Shown here piece after piece: positions 40,358 to 49,611 of a stretch of DNA of 64,000 nucleotides. Positions within the stretch are counted from its first letter, which is position 1. Each line of letters opens with the position of its first letter. Location: positions 124,001 to 188,000 of the forward strand of contig JAGXFP010000008.1 of NCBI GenBank assembly GCA_024637225.1. The letters are read 5' to 3'. The stretch is from Desulfobacterales bacterium. GTDB taxonomy: Bacteria; Desulfobacterota; Desulfobulbia; Desulfobulbales; JAGXFP01. A program made the position numbers and the translations under genes. Under the pieces are notes generated by a model. The model saw only the letters and a program-made list of their open reading frames with translations. It was not told where the DNA came from and searched no databases.

Positions 40358-42301
40358 TTAGTCAATGGAAACAACAGGTATGGTACTTCCGTATACGGTA
40401 AGGGTACCGGCGATATTGTCGGATTCGGAGAATGATCCCGGTGACCATAGGGCATCCTCGGCCACGGAAATCGCTTCCGTGGGCGCATCGACTAAAAAGA
40501 CCTTCCCGGTCTCCCCGGAATAAAGGATGACCAGATAGACCTTTTTTTTGGTAGAACCGGAAAATGATGCCGGGGGGTTGGCAATCTCCAGCTCCATATC
40601 GTTCAGGACCGAGTGATCAAGTTCAGCCAGTTCACCGCTGAAAAGGGCTTGGAGGTTCTTCCACGGTAACGACTTCAGTTTTTTGAGGTTAAAGAAGGAT
40701 AAATCCTTGAAGGAACGCAAGGGGAAGGTGGCCGGGCTTTCATAGGCCACCTGTTCCGGTGCAATCCCGACCAGCTGCCCACCCCATGAGGTTTTTAACA
40801 GCCAGTCCCAACGGCATCTGGTGGCATGGCCGGCAACGGAAGCAGCGGCTTTTGCAGCGGCGGAAGCTCCCGGTGAGTTTATGGCCGCTCCGGAAATGGA
40901 GTTTTTAAGTTTTTCCAAGGTCTTGCGAATCAGCACCCCGATCTCTTGGGGGTCCTGGCCGTCGCCCTGTTCAAGGGACCGGGCCAGGGTGATGCACTTG
41001 TTCACCATCGCTTCCGGAGAGGCCACGGCGGATACGGCGGCCGGCGGTGCTTCCGGGGAGGGCGCGGCTGATACCCTGGCCGGCATCGCTGCCGGTTGCC
41101 GGGGGGCGGGCTGGATTACCGCCGGATATTCACCGGTAAGGTCGAATTGATGCTGGGTGGGTGTGCCACCCACGGCAATAGTCAGGGCGTCCAGTTGTTT
41201 TTCAAGGATTTTTCTGATCTTCTGACTTCTGATGTGAAGTTTTTCATAACCGGAGGTTTTCCCGAAAAGTTTTTCCATTTTACCGATCCGGGCAGCGCAC
41301 TTTTCGATAAGTCCCAGTTGTGATTCCAGCCAGCTGTTAAGGGTCCCCAAGCCGGTATAGGAATTGTATCCCGAAGAAAAGGTTTTCTTGAACAGTTCCT
41401 CCTGGTTTGCCAGTTTGTCCTTGAGACTTTTGGTGGCGGCTTGGAGTTTTGCCATGGAGGGCCGGCTGGCGAAAAGAGTTTCCATCGGAGTCAGCAGCTT
41501 GATTGATTCGGCGATGCCGGTGGTGAATCCTGTCAGGACTTTGACCGTCTCCCGGGGGACCGTTTCGCCTTTCGGGGTCGGTTGACTGGTCTTCGGCGGC
41601 TCTACTTCCATTTCGAGACCTAAATCGAAAGAGGGCTCCTCGTCCATTGGCGGGATTGATTCGACGGGGCTGGCAGCCTGGAGATCATCTTTTAATCGTT
41701 GGCTGGCAACCGCGTCGGAAGTCAGTAAATCACGCAGAGTTTCTAAGGTTGTTTCAAGGTTTTTGTCGGCCGCCGCGCCGGGAGTTTCGCTCTTTTTGAT
41801 GACACCAAGGGCTTTTTTTAATTGACTGGGAGCCGAAATAGACGAATTTTCAGGTGATTCAAGCATTGAGGAAAGAACTTTGTCCATCTGGTCGGTTACT
41901 TGGCCGATCAGGGATGATTTGCTCCATCCCTTGACCTTGACCAGTTGGCCCAGGATATCCTTGGCCTTCAAGAGGTTTTCGCTGTTTACCTCCCAATCGA
42001 TGGTGAGCAACATCTCTTCAAGCCGGGTGAACAGTTTCGCGCTATCTGCTGTCGCGGTTGGCCGGGGAGCGCTCTTTACTGCCGGTTCAGGCGTTGTTTG
42101 GGGAGTGGGGGCTTTCTGCTTGGGAGGTGCAGAGGCTTTCTGGGGCGGGGGGGGAGTGATGTCTAGTTTCGGGGCCTCTCCCAATTCCAGTTCGGGCTGA
42201 GGGAGTGGGGGGGCGGTTTCCGGCCTCTTGACGATATACTGGTCGAAAAGGTTGTTGGCGGCTTCGTCAATGCCCTTGAATAATTCGTCCTTGTCCGTCA
42301 T
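40358..42301 (-). CDS. Large helical protein of unknown function in the mglA gene set
   Basis: 647 aa from ATG 42301, which has GGGAG upstream. No signal peptide or membrane helix. The N-terminal 35 residues (MTDKDELFKGIDEAANNLF) form a conserved-looking helix. Pro/Ala-rich linkers (~40-95 and ~400-440) separate three helical regions, including LFTRLEEMLLTIDWEVNSEN (~100). The C-terminal ~150 residues are mixed alpha/beta (CRWDWLLKTSWGGQLVGIAPEQ, VYLVILYSGETGKVF) and faintly recall CheW-like adaptors; this is a weak impression. It lies between mglA and the GspE-type ATPase and could be an adaptor linking them. Confidence 0.7.
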   Translation of the reverse strand: MTDKDELFKGIDEAANNLFDQYIVKRPETAPPLPQPELELGEAPKLDITPPPPQKASAPPKQKAPTPQTTPEPAVKSAPRPTATADSAKLFTRLEEMLLTIDWEVNSENLLKAKDILGQLVKVKGWSKSSLIGQVTDQMDKVLSSMLESPENSSISAPSQLKKALGVIKKSETPGAAADKNLETTLETLRDLLTSDAVASQRLKDDLQAASPVESIPPMDEEPSFDLGLEMEVEPPKTSQPTPKGETVPRETVKVLTGFTTGIAESIKLLTPMETLFASRPSMAKLQAATKSLKDKLANQEELFKKTFSSGYNSYTGLGTLNSWLESQLGLIEKCAARIGKMEKLFGKTSGYEKLHIRSQKIRKILEKQLDALTIAVGGTPTQHQFDLTGEYPAVIQPAPRQPAAMPARVSAAPSPEAPPAAVSAVASPEAMVNKCITLARSLEQGDGQDPQEIGVLIRKTLEKLKNSISGAAINSPGASAAAKAAASVAGHATRCRWDWLLKTSWGGQLVGIAPEQVAYESPATFPLRSFKDLSFFNLKKLKSLPWKNLQALFSGELAELDHSVLNDMELEIANPPASFSGSTKKKVYLVILYSGETGKVFLVDAPTEAISVAEDALWSPGSFSESDNIAGTLTVYGSTIPVVSID

Positions 42302-42390
42302 CCGGTGCTCTCCCGCGTAAAAACCATTTTTCAATAACGTAATTAATTTGCAAAAGTCCGGCTTTTGTAAAAGATGCTCTGATTTCGGCT

Positions 42391-43011
42391 CTAGTCGATG
42401 GAGGTCAAGAGATGTTTCTCGGCCACGTAACGTACCGTCTTTTTGGTGATCTCGGTAAGGGTCTCGAAAACGCCGACCCCGGTGGTGGCGATTGCCTCGT
42501 AGTATGATGTGTTTAGCTGGGAGTTCAGGTCATTTTCCAGTTCAGCGATGGTTAAAGTCGGAACCGGGGTGTCGCAGAGATCCCGTTTGTTGTATTGGAG
42601 GACAACCGGCATTTTGTTCAGATCGAGGTTGTTCTTCTCGAGATTGCGGCGCAGATCTTCCAGCCCTTCGATGTTTCGTTCCTGCCGGACTTTAAGGGGG
42701 TCGGCCACATAGACCAGACCGTCGCAGCCCTTCAGGACCAGGCTGCGGGTGGCTTCATACATGACTTGGCCGGGTACGGTGTAAAGCTGGATTCTGATGT
42801 CGAATCCGGAGATTTTGCCCAGATTCAGCGGCAGCAGATCGAAGAATAGGGTCCGGTCACCCTTGGTGTCGATGGTCAGCATCTTGCCGCGGTCTTTTTC
42901 ATCCATTGCCTTATGGATGTACAGAAGGTTGGTCGTCTTGCCGCACCTGCCCGGGCCATAGTAGACCACTTTGCAGTGTACTTCCTTCTTGCTTAAGTCT
43001 ATGAGAGCCAT
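42391..43011 (-). CDS. mglA: MglA-type Ras-like small GTPase
   Basis: 206 aa, close to Myxococcus MglA (195). P-loop GPGRCGKTTNL (residues 19-29). The MglA-specific TIDTKGDRTLFFDLLPL segment is intact. PGQ replaces the Ras-type DxxG (YTVPGQVMYEATR), and the base-recognition motif is QYNKRD. MglA-GTP marks the leading pole and engages motility machines; in other bacteria it controls polarity of pili or envelope complexes. The RBS lies within the end of the upstream roadblock gene (2-base gap), the usual mglBA arrangement. Confidence 0.95.
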   Translation of the reverse strand: MALIDLSKKEVHCKVVYYGPGRCGKTTNLLYIHKAMDEKDRGKMLTIDTKGDRTLFFDLLPLNLGKISGFDIRIQLYTVPGQVMYEATRSLVLKGCDGLVYVADPLKVRQERNIEGLEDLRRNLEKNNLDLNKMPVVLQYNKRDLCDTPVPTLTIAELENDLNSQLNTSYYEAIATTGVGVFETLTEITKKTVRYVAEKHLLTSID

Positions 43012-43013
43012 TT

Positions 43014-43415
43014 CTATCCTTCGAATATTTGAGCTAGAGAGTCTGCAAGTTCAGCTACTCTGCATCTGATCAGGCCTAGAGAAACGTCATCGCCGAAGAT
43101 GGTGATTAAAATAAGTTCGACCCCGACTCTGCCGAAATGGATATTGCCGTTTTTCCCTTTGTGGAAGAGCAAGGAAAAGTCATCCTCCCCGATCAGTTTG
43201 GCGATTTGCGAGGTTGCCGCCAGGCTGGCCGCGGCAAGAGCTGCTAGCGAAATAGCGTCTATGTCCAGGTCCTGCTGGTCGTGACCGCAGTTGGCCAGGA
43301 CGTTGCCGGCGGAATCGATCAGGAGAGCCGTTTTGACCCCCGCCTTTATAAGGGAATTTACAATTAAACTCCCCGCCTTTTCCTGGGCTTGAGCGGTAAT
43401 TACAAAGTCTGCCAC
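43014..43415 (-). CDS. Roadblock/LC7 protein, MglB-like
   Basis: 133 aa from a GTG at 43415 with GAGGAGAT upstream. A single roadblock/LC7 domain: TALLIDSAGNVLANCG, AISLAALAAASLAATSQIAKLIGE, FSLLFHKGKNGNIHFGRVG and LILITIFGDDVSLGLIR. MglB is the GTPase-activating partner of MglA. Its position directly upstream of mglA with a 2-base gap strongly supports that pairing. The first gene of the leftward operon. Confidence 0.88.
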   Translation of the reverse strand: MADFVITAQAQEKAGSLIVNSLIKAGVKTALLIDSAGNVLANCGHDQQDLDIDAISLAALAAASLAATSQIAKLIGEDDFSLLFHKGKNGNIHFGRVGVELILITIFGDDVSLGLIRCRVAELADSLAQIFEG

Positions 43416-43741
43416 CGATATCTCCTCAACTGTTCCTGGTGAAAATAAGTTTTTTTTGTTAAAAATCCAAGGTCGACCGATACCGTAAAAATAAATTTCT
43501 GCGTAATTGGGCTGAGCTGTACCGGATCTGTTTGCACAGTAAAAACTTGTCCGCAGATTTATAACAGCTTCAATAAACGTAAATTACAGCTAAAGTAAAT
43601 GTAAATTTTAAGAATCAAAAAATTACCGGTGTTGACTCTCTTTGTCAAGTGATATCAAAATGGTAAGGCTTGCACTCATCCTGTAGAAAACATCGGAACG
43701 GCCCCGGCAAACCGGCCTTTAATTCAAAGAAGGAGATCCGT
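43416..43741. other. Divergent AT-rich intergenic region between mglB-like gene and recD
   Basis: 326 bases, distinctly AT-richer than the surroundings, with no gene. A candidate -35 TTGACT at 43632-43637 precedes an AT-rich stretch (GATATCAAAA), but no ideal -10 at 17 bases. TTGAC and GTCAA there form a small inverted repeat. Probably holds the promoters of both divergent genes. Confidence 0.45.
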
Positions 43742-45553
43742 TTGGCTGAATCGTTCGAACTGGTCAGTATCGACAACCATTTTGGTGACTTGATATCCCG
43801 CCTGTCCCATACAACCAACCCCGATATCTTTCTGGCGGCGGCCCTTGCCAGTAAGGCAACACGGGACGGGCACGCCTGTCTGAGCCTGTCCGTCTGGGCG
43901 GGGCGGGAGGTTCGGGCCGCGGATGGCGGCTCTTACCAGTGCCCCGGGTTGCCGGATTGGCTGGCGGAGCTTGCTGCCTGTCCCTCCGTTGGTGATGGCA
44001 TTGTCGCGACCCCCTTGGTTCTGGAAGATGATCGCCTCTACCTGCATCGCTACTGGGAGTATGAAAGCGATGTGGCCCGTTTTATCGACGAGAGAAGTCG
44101 GGAGCCCAATGCCGAAGTTGCCATGCCCACCCTGGCCGAAAACGTCGCGAGACTCTTTCCGGATCCGGTAGCGGGGTGTGACTGGCAGCGGTTGGCGGCG
44201 CTGGCCGTTGTCCTGAGGAGATTCGTGGTAATCACCGGCGGACCGGGGACCGGCAAGACCACCACTGTTGCGAAAATCATCGCCCTGCTTGTGGAACAGT
44301 CCGGTGAAGATGCTAAGCTGAGAATAGCGCTGGCCGCCCCCACCGGCAAAGCGGTGATGCGCCTTCAAGCGGTGATGGCGGTGCTCAGGAAAAAACTTTC
44401 CTGCGCCGAGGCGGTTAAAGAGCGGATCCCGGCCAAGGTTTTCACCCTGCATCGTCTCTTGGGGCCGCGTCGCGATTCTCCCTTTTTTATCCATGACGAA
44501 AACAACCGGCTTCCCTATGATCTGGTGGTTGTCGATGAGGCTTCCATGGTCGACCTGCCGTTAATGGCCAAGTTGGTGAGGGCTCTGCGGGCTGACACCA
44601 GGCTCGTCCTGCTCGGTGATCGTAACCAACTGGCTTCGGTCCAGCCCGGCTCCGTCCTGGGCGATATCTGCCATCGACAGGTGCTGCCCGAATTCTCCGA
44701 AGAGTTTCTCGAGCTTGCCGCACCGCTCACCGAGGTCAGTGATCTGATCCCGGCTGGCGGCCGGGGCGATTCGCTGGTCGAATTGCAGGTCAGCCACCGT
44801 TTCGGGATGGAGAGCGGGATCGGTCTGCTCGGTCGGGCTATTAACCTGGGCGATACCGATGCCGCCCTGGAACTCTTCCGGGATATGCGCTGCTCCGATA
44901 TTGTCTGGCGGGAGATTGGCAGCGAAAGAGAGTTGCAGCGCAAGCTGGCCGAGAGATTCGCCGCTTTTCCGCCGGCCTGGTTCGGAGTTGAGGAGCCGGA
45001 GCAGGCTGTTCGCACCCTGGGCCGAGCCCAGATGCTATGTGCGGTCCGGCATGGCGGTTTCGGGGTAAACGGAGTTAATCTGTACATTGAAAAAATTCTG
45101 GCCGAGAAATGGCCCGTGACGCCCGGGGTGTCGGCCTATCAGGGGCGGCCGGTGATGATTGTGGAAAATAACTACGATGTAAAACTGTTCAACGGTGATA
45201 CCGGCCTTGTTCTGGCGGACCCTGATACCGGGAAAGCCCTGTCGGCCTTTTTCCCGGACGGGGATGGCGGGGTGCGGAAAATTCCCCTGGCCATGCTGCC
45301 CGCCCATGAAACCGCCTATGCGATGACGGTCCACAAGTGCCAGGGTTCCGAGTTTGACGAAGTCGTGGTGATTCTGCCGGACCGCCGTTCTCCGGTGCTG
45401 ACCAGGGAACTGCTCTACACGGCATTGACCAGAGCCCGGCAAACGGTTGAGGTGTGGAGCAGCGCTGAGGTCTTTGCCGATACGGTCCAGGCGGTGGTCG
45501 GCCGTCATGGCGGTCTAGGGGAAAAGCTTTCCCCGGGTCTTACGGGGCGCTGA
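43742..45553 (+). CDS. recD: Exodeoxyribonuclease V subunit alpha (RecD)
   Basis: 603 aa from a TTG at 43742 with AAGGAGA upstream (E. coli RecD 608). 5'-3' helicase subunit of RecBCD. Walker A GGPGTGKTTTVAK (~165-177), VVDEASMVDLPLMAKLV, LLGDRNQLASVQPG, and C-terminal TVHKCQGSEFDEVVV and LYTALTRARQ are all intact. Starting at the upstream TTG (43670) would add unrelated residues. It is separated from recC-recB by 11.6 kb of unrelated genes rather than lying in one recCBD operon. Confidence 0.94.
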   Translation: MAESFELVSIDNHFGDLISRLSHTTNPDIFLAAALASKATRDGHACLSLSVWAGREVRAADGGSYQCPGLPDWLAELAACPSVGDGIVATPLVLEDDRLYLHRYWEYESDVARFIDERSREPNAEVAMPTLAENVARLFPDPVAGCDWQRLAALAVVLRRFVVITGGPGTGKTTTVAKIIALLVEQSGEDAKLRIALAAPTGKAVMRLQAVMAVLRKKLSCAEAVKERIPAKVFTLHRLLGPRRDSPFFIHDENNRLPYDLVVVDEASMVDLPLMAKLVRALRADTRLVLLGDRNQLASVQPGSVLGDICHRQVLPEFSEEFLELAAPLTEVSDLIPAGGRGDSLVELQVSHRFGMESGIGLLGRAINLGDTDAALELFRDMRCSDIVWREIGSERELQRKLAERFAAFPPAWFGVEEPEQAVRTLGRAQMLCAVRHGGFGVNGVNLYIEKILAEKWPVTPGVSAYQGRPVMIVENNYDVKLFNGDTGLVLADPDTGKALSAFFPDGDGGVRKIPLAMLPAHETAYAMTVHKCQGSEFDEVVVILPDRRSPVLTRELLYTALTRARQTVEVWSSAEVFADTVQAVVGRHGGLGEKLSPGLTGR

Positions 45554-45584
45554 ATTCTTTTTTATTGTTGATCGACCGGTTGAA

Positions 45585-45914
45585 TTATGATAATTTGCGA
45601 CGTTGAGTAAAGTTGTTGAGCAACCGAAACGAGATTTTTCCCGCCTCTAACGGCGCTTGAAATTCCGGTTTATCCCTGATATCGCTTGAGTCGGGGCCTT
45701 TTAAAAACAAAGCTATCATTTTCTTCAGCTGTTTTGACAAGAGGGTGTTCGTTTTATCCGCTTTTCGAATACCCCCGGGGTGGATAACTACGCGGTAAGT
45801 GTGATCCCCCTGAACCCGGATTTCTCCCCCGTTAGTCGAAAGGAAACCCTGAAACGCCGTGATGCAAAAAAAATCGAAGGCGTACGCAAACGGATCGAAT
45901 CGGCGGAAAATCAT
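45585..45914 (-). CDS. Hypothetical protein, 109 aa
   Basis: Open frame between recD and pycA on the opposite strand. Codon use is compatible with a real gene (GC-rich third positions in parts), and the C-terminal two thirds (IRVQGDHTYRVVIHPGGIRK onward) look protein-like. No clear RBS precedes the ATG and no domain is recognised. It could be a small gene or a chance frame. If it is not a gene, then 45554-45947 is a ~390-base intergenic region with no other visible feature. Confidence 0.4.
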   Translation of the reverse strand: MIFRRFDPFAYAFDFFCITAFQGFLSTNGGEIRVQGDHTYRVVIHPGGIRKADKTNTLLSKQLKKMIALFLKGPDSSDIRDKPEFQAPLEAGKISFRLLNNFTQRRKLS

Positions 45915-45947
45915 GGATAATCAGGAAAACAATAGAGAGGTGTTCGT

Positions 45948-47390
<1,443 letters not shown>

Positions 47391-47468
47391 TCCATATTTA
47401 ATATCATTAAGAATAATACGGGTTGCCCATTGTCAATGCGCGGCAACCAATAGATATCAGGAGTCAGC

Positions 47469-49376
47469 ATGGAAAGAATAGTCACCGGGATGAGTATCGA
47501 CGAGGTTCTCAAGACCATGAGGGGCCACGAGGGATACTACATCACCAATACCGCCCGAGACCTGTCTCAGTCCGATTTCAAGAACAGGATTCTGCTGCAC
47601 ACCGATCTGCTTGCAGCCCCGGCCCGGGAAAAGGCCAACTACTTTTCGTTGGAGATTACCGGCGGCGCTTCGGTCCATGTCGATATCCTCAGGAAGCAGG
47701 TGGACCCTTTTCTCAAACTGGAGCTGCTTCGTGAGCAGATGCCGAACACCATGTTCCAGACCCTCTGCCGCGGGGTGAACCTGTTCGGCTACCGGCCCTA
47801 TCCGCAGAATGTCATCCGGCTCGCGGTCCGTGAGTTCGCCAAGTACGTCGATGTCTGGCGAGTCTTCGACTTCATGAACCATATTCCCAATATGCTGGCG
47901 GTCTTCGAGGAAGTCCAGAAAGCCGGCAAGATCCTCGAGCCCTGCGTCTGTTTTTCCACCGGTCCCGAGCATACCGACGATTTCTATGTGAAAAAGGTCG
48001 GCGAGATTCTCGAGGTGACCGGCGACGAGATCCTGCTCTGCATCAAGAATCATGGCGGCCTCGGCACTCCCAGGCGGATCGGCCAGCTGGTCGCCGCCAT
48101 CAAGGACAGCTATCCCGATATCGTCATCCACTACCACGGCCACAACACCGACGGCAACGATGTGGGCCGGATATCGGCGGCGGTCAAGAACGGCGCCAAG
48201 ATCATTGATGCGGCCGACCACTCCTTCACCGGCTATTACGGCCCGCCACCGATCCTCTCGGTGATCCATGATCTCAGAGAAGAAGGTTACGAACCGGTCG
48301 GCATCAATGAATCGGCGATTATCGAGACATCGGAAGTTCTCCGCAGCGAACGGGAGCATTACGAATACTTCGAGTCCCAGTTCAAGGGCTTCTCCCCCAC
48401 GGTCCAGATCCATAAACTGCCTGGCGGCGCCATGGGCAGCAGCTTCGAGCAGGCCGTCAAGGGCGACTTCCTCGACAAAATGCCGGAGATCCTCCATGAT
48501 GAGCTGCCCCAGGTCCAGAAGGAACTCGGCAACTACTGGAGCGTGACCCCCGGTTCCCAGATCCTCTGGACTACTGCGGTAAACAATGTCCTGGATGGCG
48601 ACCGTTATGGCAACCCCACCGGCGATCTGAAAAACCTTCTGCTCGGCAAGTACGGGCCTTTCCCCTTCTACCAGCCGCCCGACTGGATCTACGAGAAGGT
48701 TTTCGGTGCGGACTGGAAGAAGATTCTTGAGGAACAGGGCGGGCTTGAAGAGATCGAGGATATCGATATCGAAAAGGAACGGGCGGCCCTGGCCAAACGG
48801 CTGGGCTACGAGCCTACCGAGCAGCAGCTGGTCACCTACCTGCAGCATCCCAACGATGCGGTCGAGTTTTTCAAATTCGAAGAGAAATTCGGCAAGGTAT
48901 ATGTCCTGCCGCCGTCGATCTTGATGCGCCGCGGCGGTTTCAAGCTGGGCGAGACCCTGCAGTTCAAGGATCATAATGGCAAGGAGCATGTTATCGAGAT
49001 CGGTCCCAAGCAGAAGAGCGAGGACGGTAAATGGGAGGTCTATCTCAATGTCGATCACCACGAGCGGCAATACTCCTTCCAGGAAGTCGTGCAGGGCTCG
49101 GTTGCCCAGGAAGCGCAGCTGAGCAAGGAAGAGGTCGAGGATCTGGCCAAGGCCGGTGACGTGCGGGCTCCCTTCAAGGCCAATGTCTGTGAGATCAGCG
49201 TCGAGGAGGGCCAAGATGTAAAGGTGGGCGACCGCCTGGCCATGGTCGAGGCGATGAAGATGCAGACCCCGGTCGACAGCGTGGTTAACGGTAAGGTCGA
49301 AAAGATCTTCACCGAACTGGGCCGGGCCTTGAATGTCGGCGATAAGATGATCAAGATCAAGGTTGATGAGGGCTAG
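47469..49376 (+). CDS. pycB: Pyruvate carboxylase subunit B (carboxyltransferase-biotinyl)
   Basis: 635 aa. HMGL-like carboxyltransferase TIM barrel: TARDLSQS (the family RDxxQS, residues 29-35), YFSLEITGGASVHV, LCRGVNLFGYRPYP, and the metal-binding HYHGHNTDGNDV. A PYC/OadA conserved region follows. The C-terminal biotinyl domain has the biotinylated Lys in VEAMKMQTP (about residue 597). Transfers CO2 from carboxybiotin to pyruvate. The barrel is somewhat divergent (LLHTDLLAAPARE after the RDxxQS motif), so an oxaloacetate decarboxylase alpha or transcarboxylase-type role is an alternative; no membrane oadB or oadG is adjacent. A terminator follows. Confidence 0.85.
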   Translation: MERIVTGMSIDEVLKTMRGHEGYYITNTARDLSQSDFKNRILLHTDLLAAPAREKANYFSLEITGGASVHVDILRKQVDPFLKLELLREQMPNTMFQTLCRGVNLFGYRPYPQNVIRLAVREFAKYVDVWRVFDFMNHIPNMLAVFEEVQKAGKILEPCVCFSTGPEHTDDFYVKKVGEILEVTGDEILLCIKNHGGLGTPRRIGQLVAAIKDSYPDIVIHYHGHNTDGNDVGRISAAVKNGAKIIDAADHSFTGYYGPPPILSVIHDLREEGYEPVGINESAIIETSEVLRSEREHYEYFESQFKGFSPTVQIHKLPGGAMGSSFEQAVKGDFLDKMPEILHDELPQVQKELGNYWSVTPGSQILWTTAVNNVLDGDRYGNPTGDLKNLLLGKYGPFPFYQPPDWIYEKVFGADWKKILEEQGGLEEIEDIDIEKERAALAKRLGYEPTEQQLVTYLQHPNDAVEFFKFEEKFGKVYVLPPSILMRRGGFKLGETLQFKDHNGKEHVIEIGPKQKSEDGKWEVYLNVDHHERQYSFQEVVQGSVAQEAQLSKEEVEDLAKAGDVRAPFKANVCEISVEEGQDVKVGDRLAMVEAMKMQTPVDSVVNGKVEKIFTELGRALNVGDKMIKIKVDEG

Positions 49377-49447
49377 TGTAGGCGATTGCAGGGTACCGAA
49401 TCTGCTGTGTTATCGTCCTGCTCATACGACGTTACAGTAGAGCTGAT

Positions 49448-49482
49448 AAGGGGCTTTCCTTCGGGGGGGGCCTCTTTTTTTT
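49448..49482 (+). terminator. Rho-independent terminator downstream of pycB
   Basis: Stem from AGGGGC (49449-49454) with GCCTCT (49470-49475), extended inwards by C/G and U/G pairs, followed by eight T (49475-49482). A G8 run forms part of the 3' arm. Placed about 70 bases after the pycB stop. Confidence 0.65.
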
Positions 49483-49611
49483 GAGTGGATCCTGAAGCGA
49501 CAGGGAGGGAGGACTGCCGGTAGGCAAGGAGGTTGATCATCCTGATTGTATAGCCATAAATTGAACGGCAGGAAGCCCTTGGCAGGCAGGGAAGGGCATG
49601 GCCGACCCGTT

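Noticed and set aside
47457-49214. 585-aa open frame on the - strand
   Set aside because: Antisense to pycB; shadow frame.
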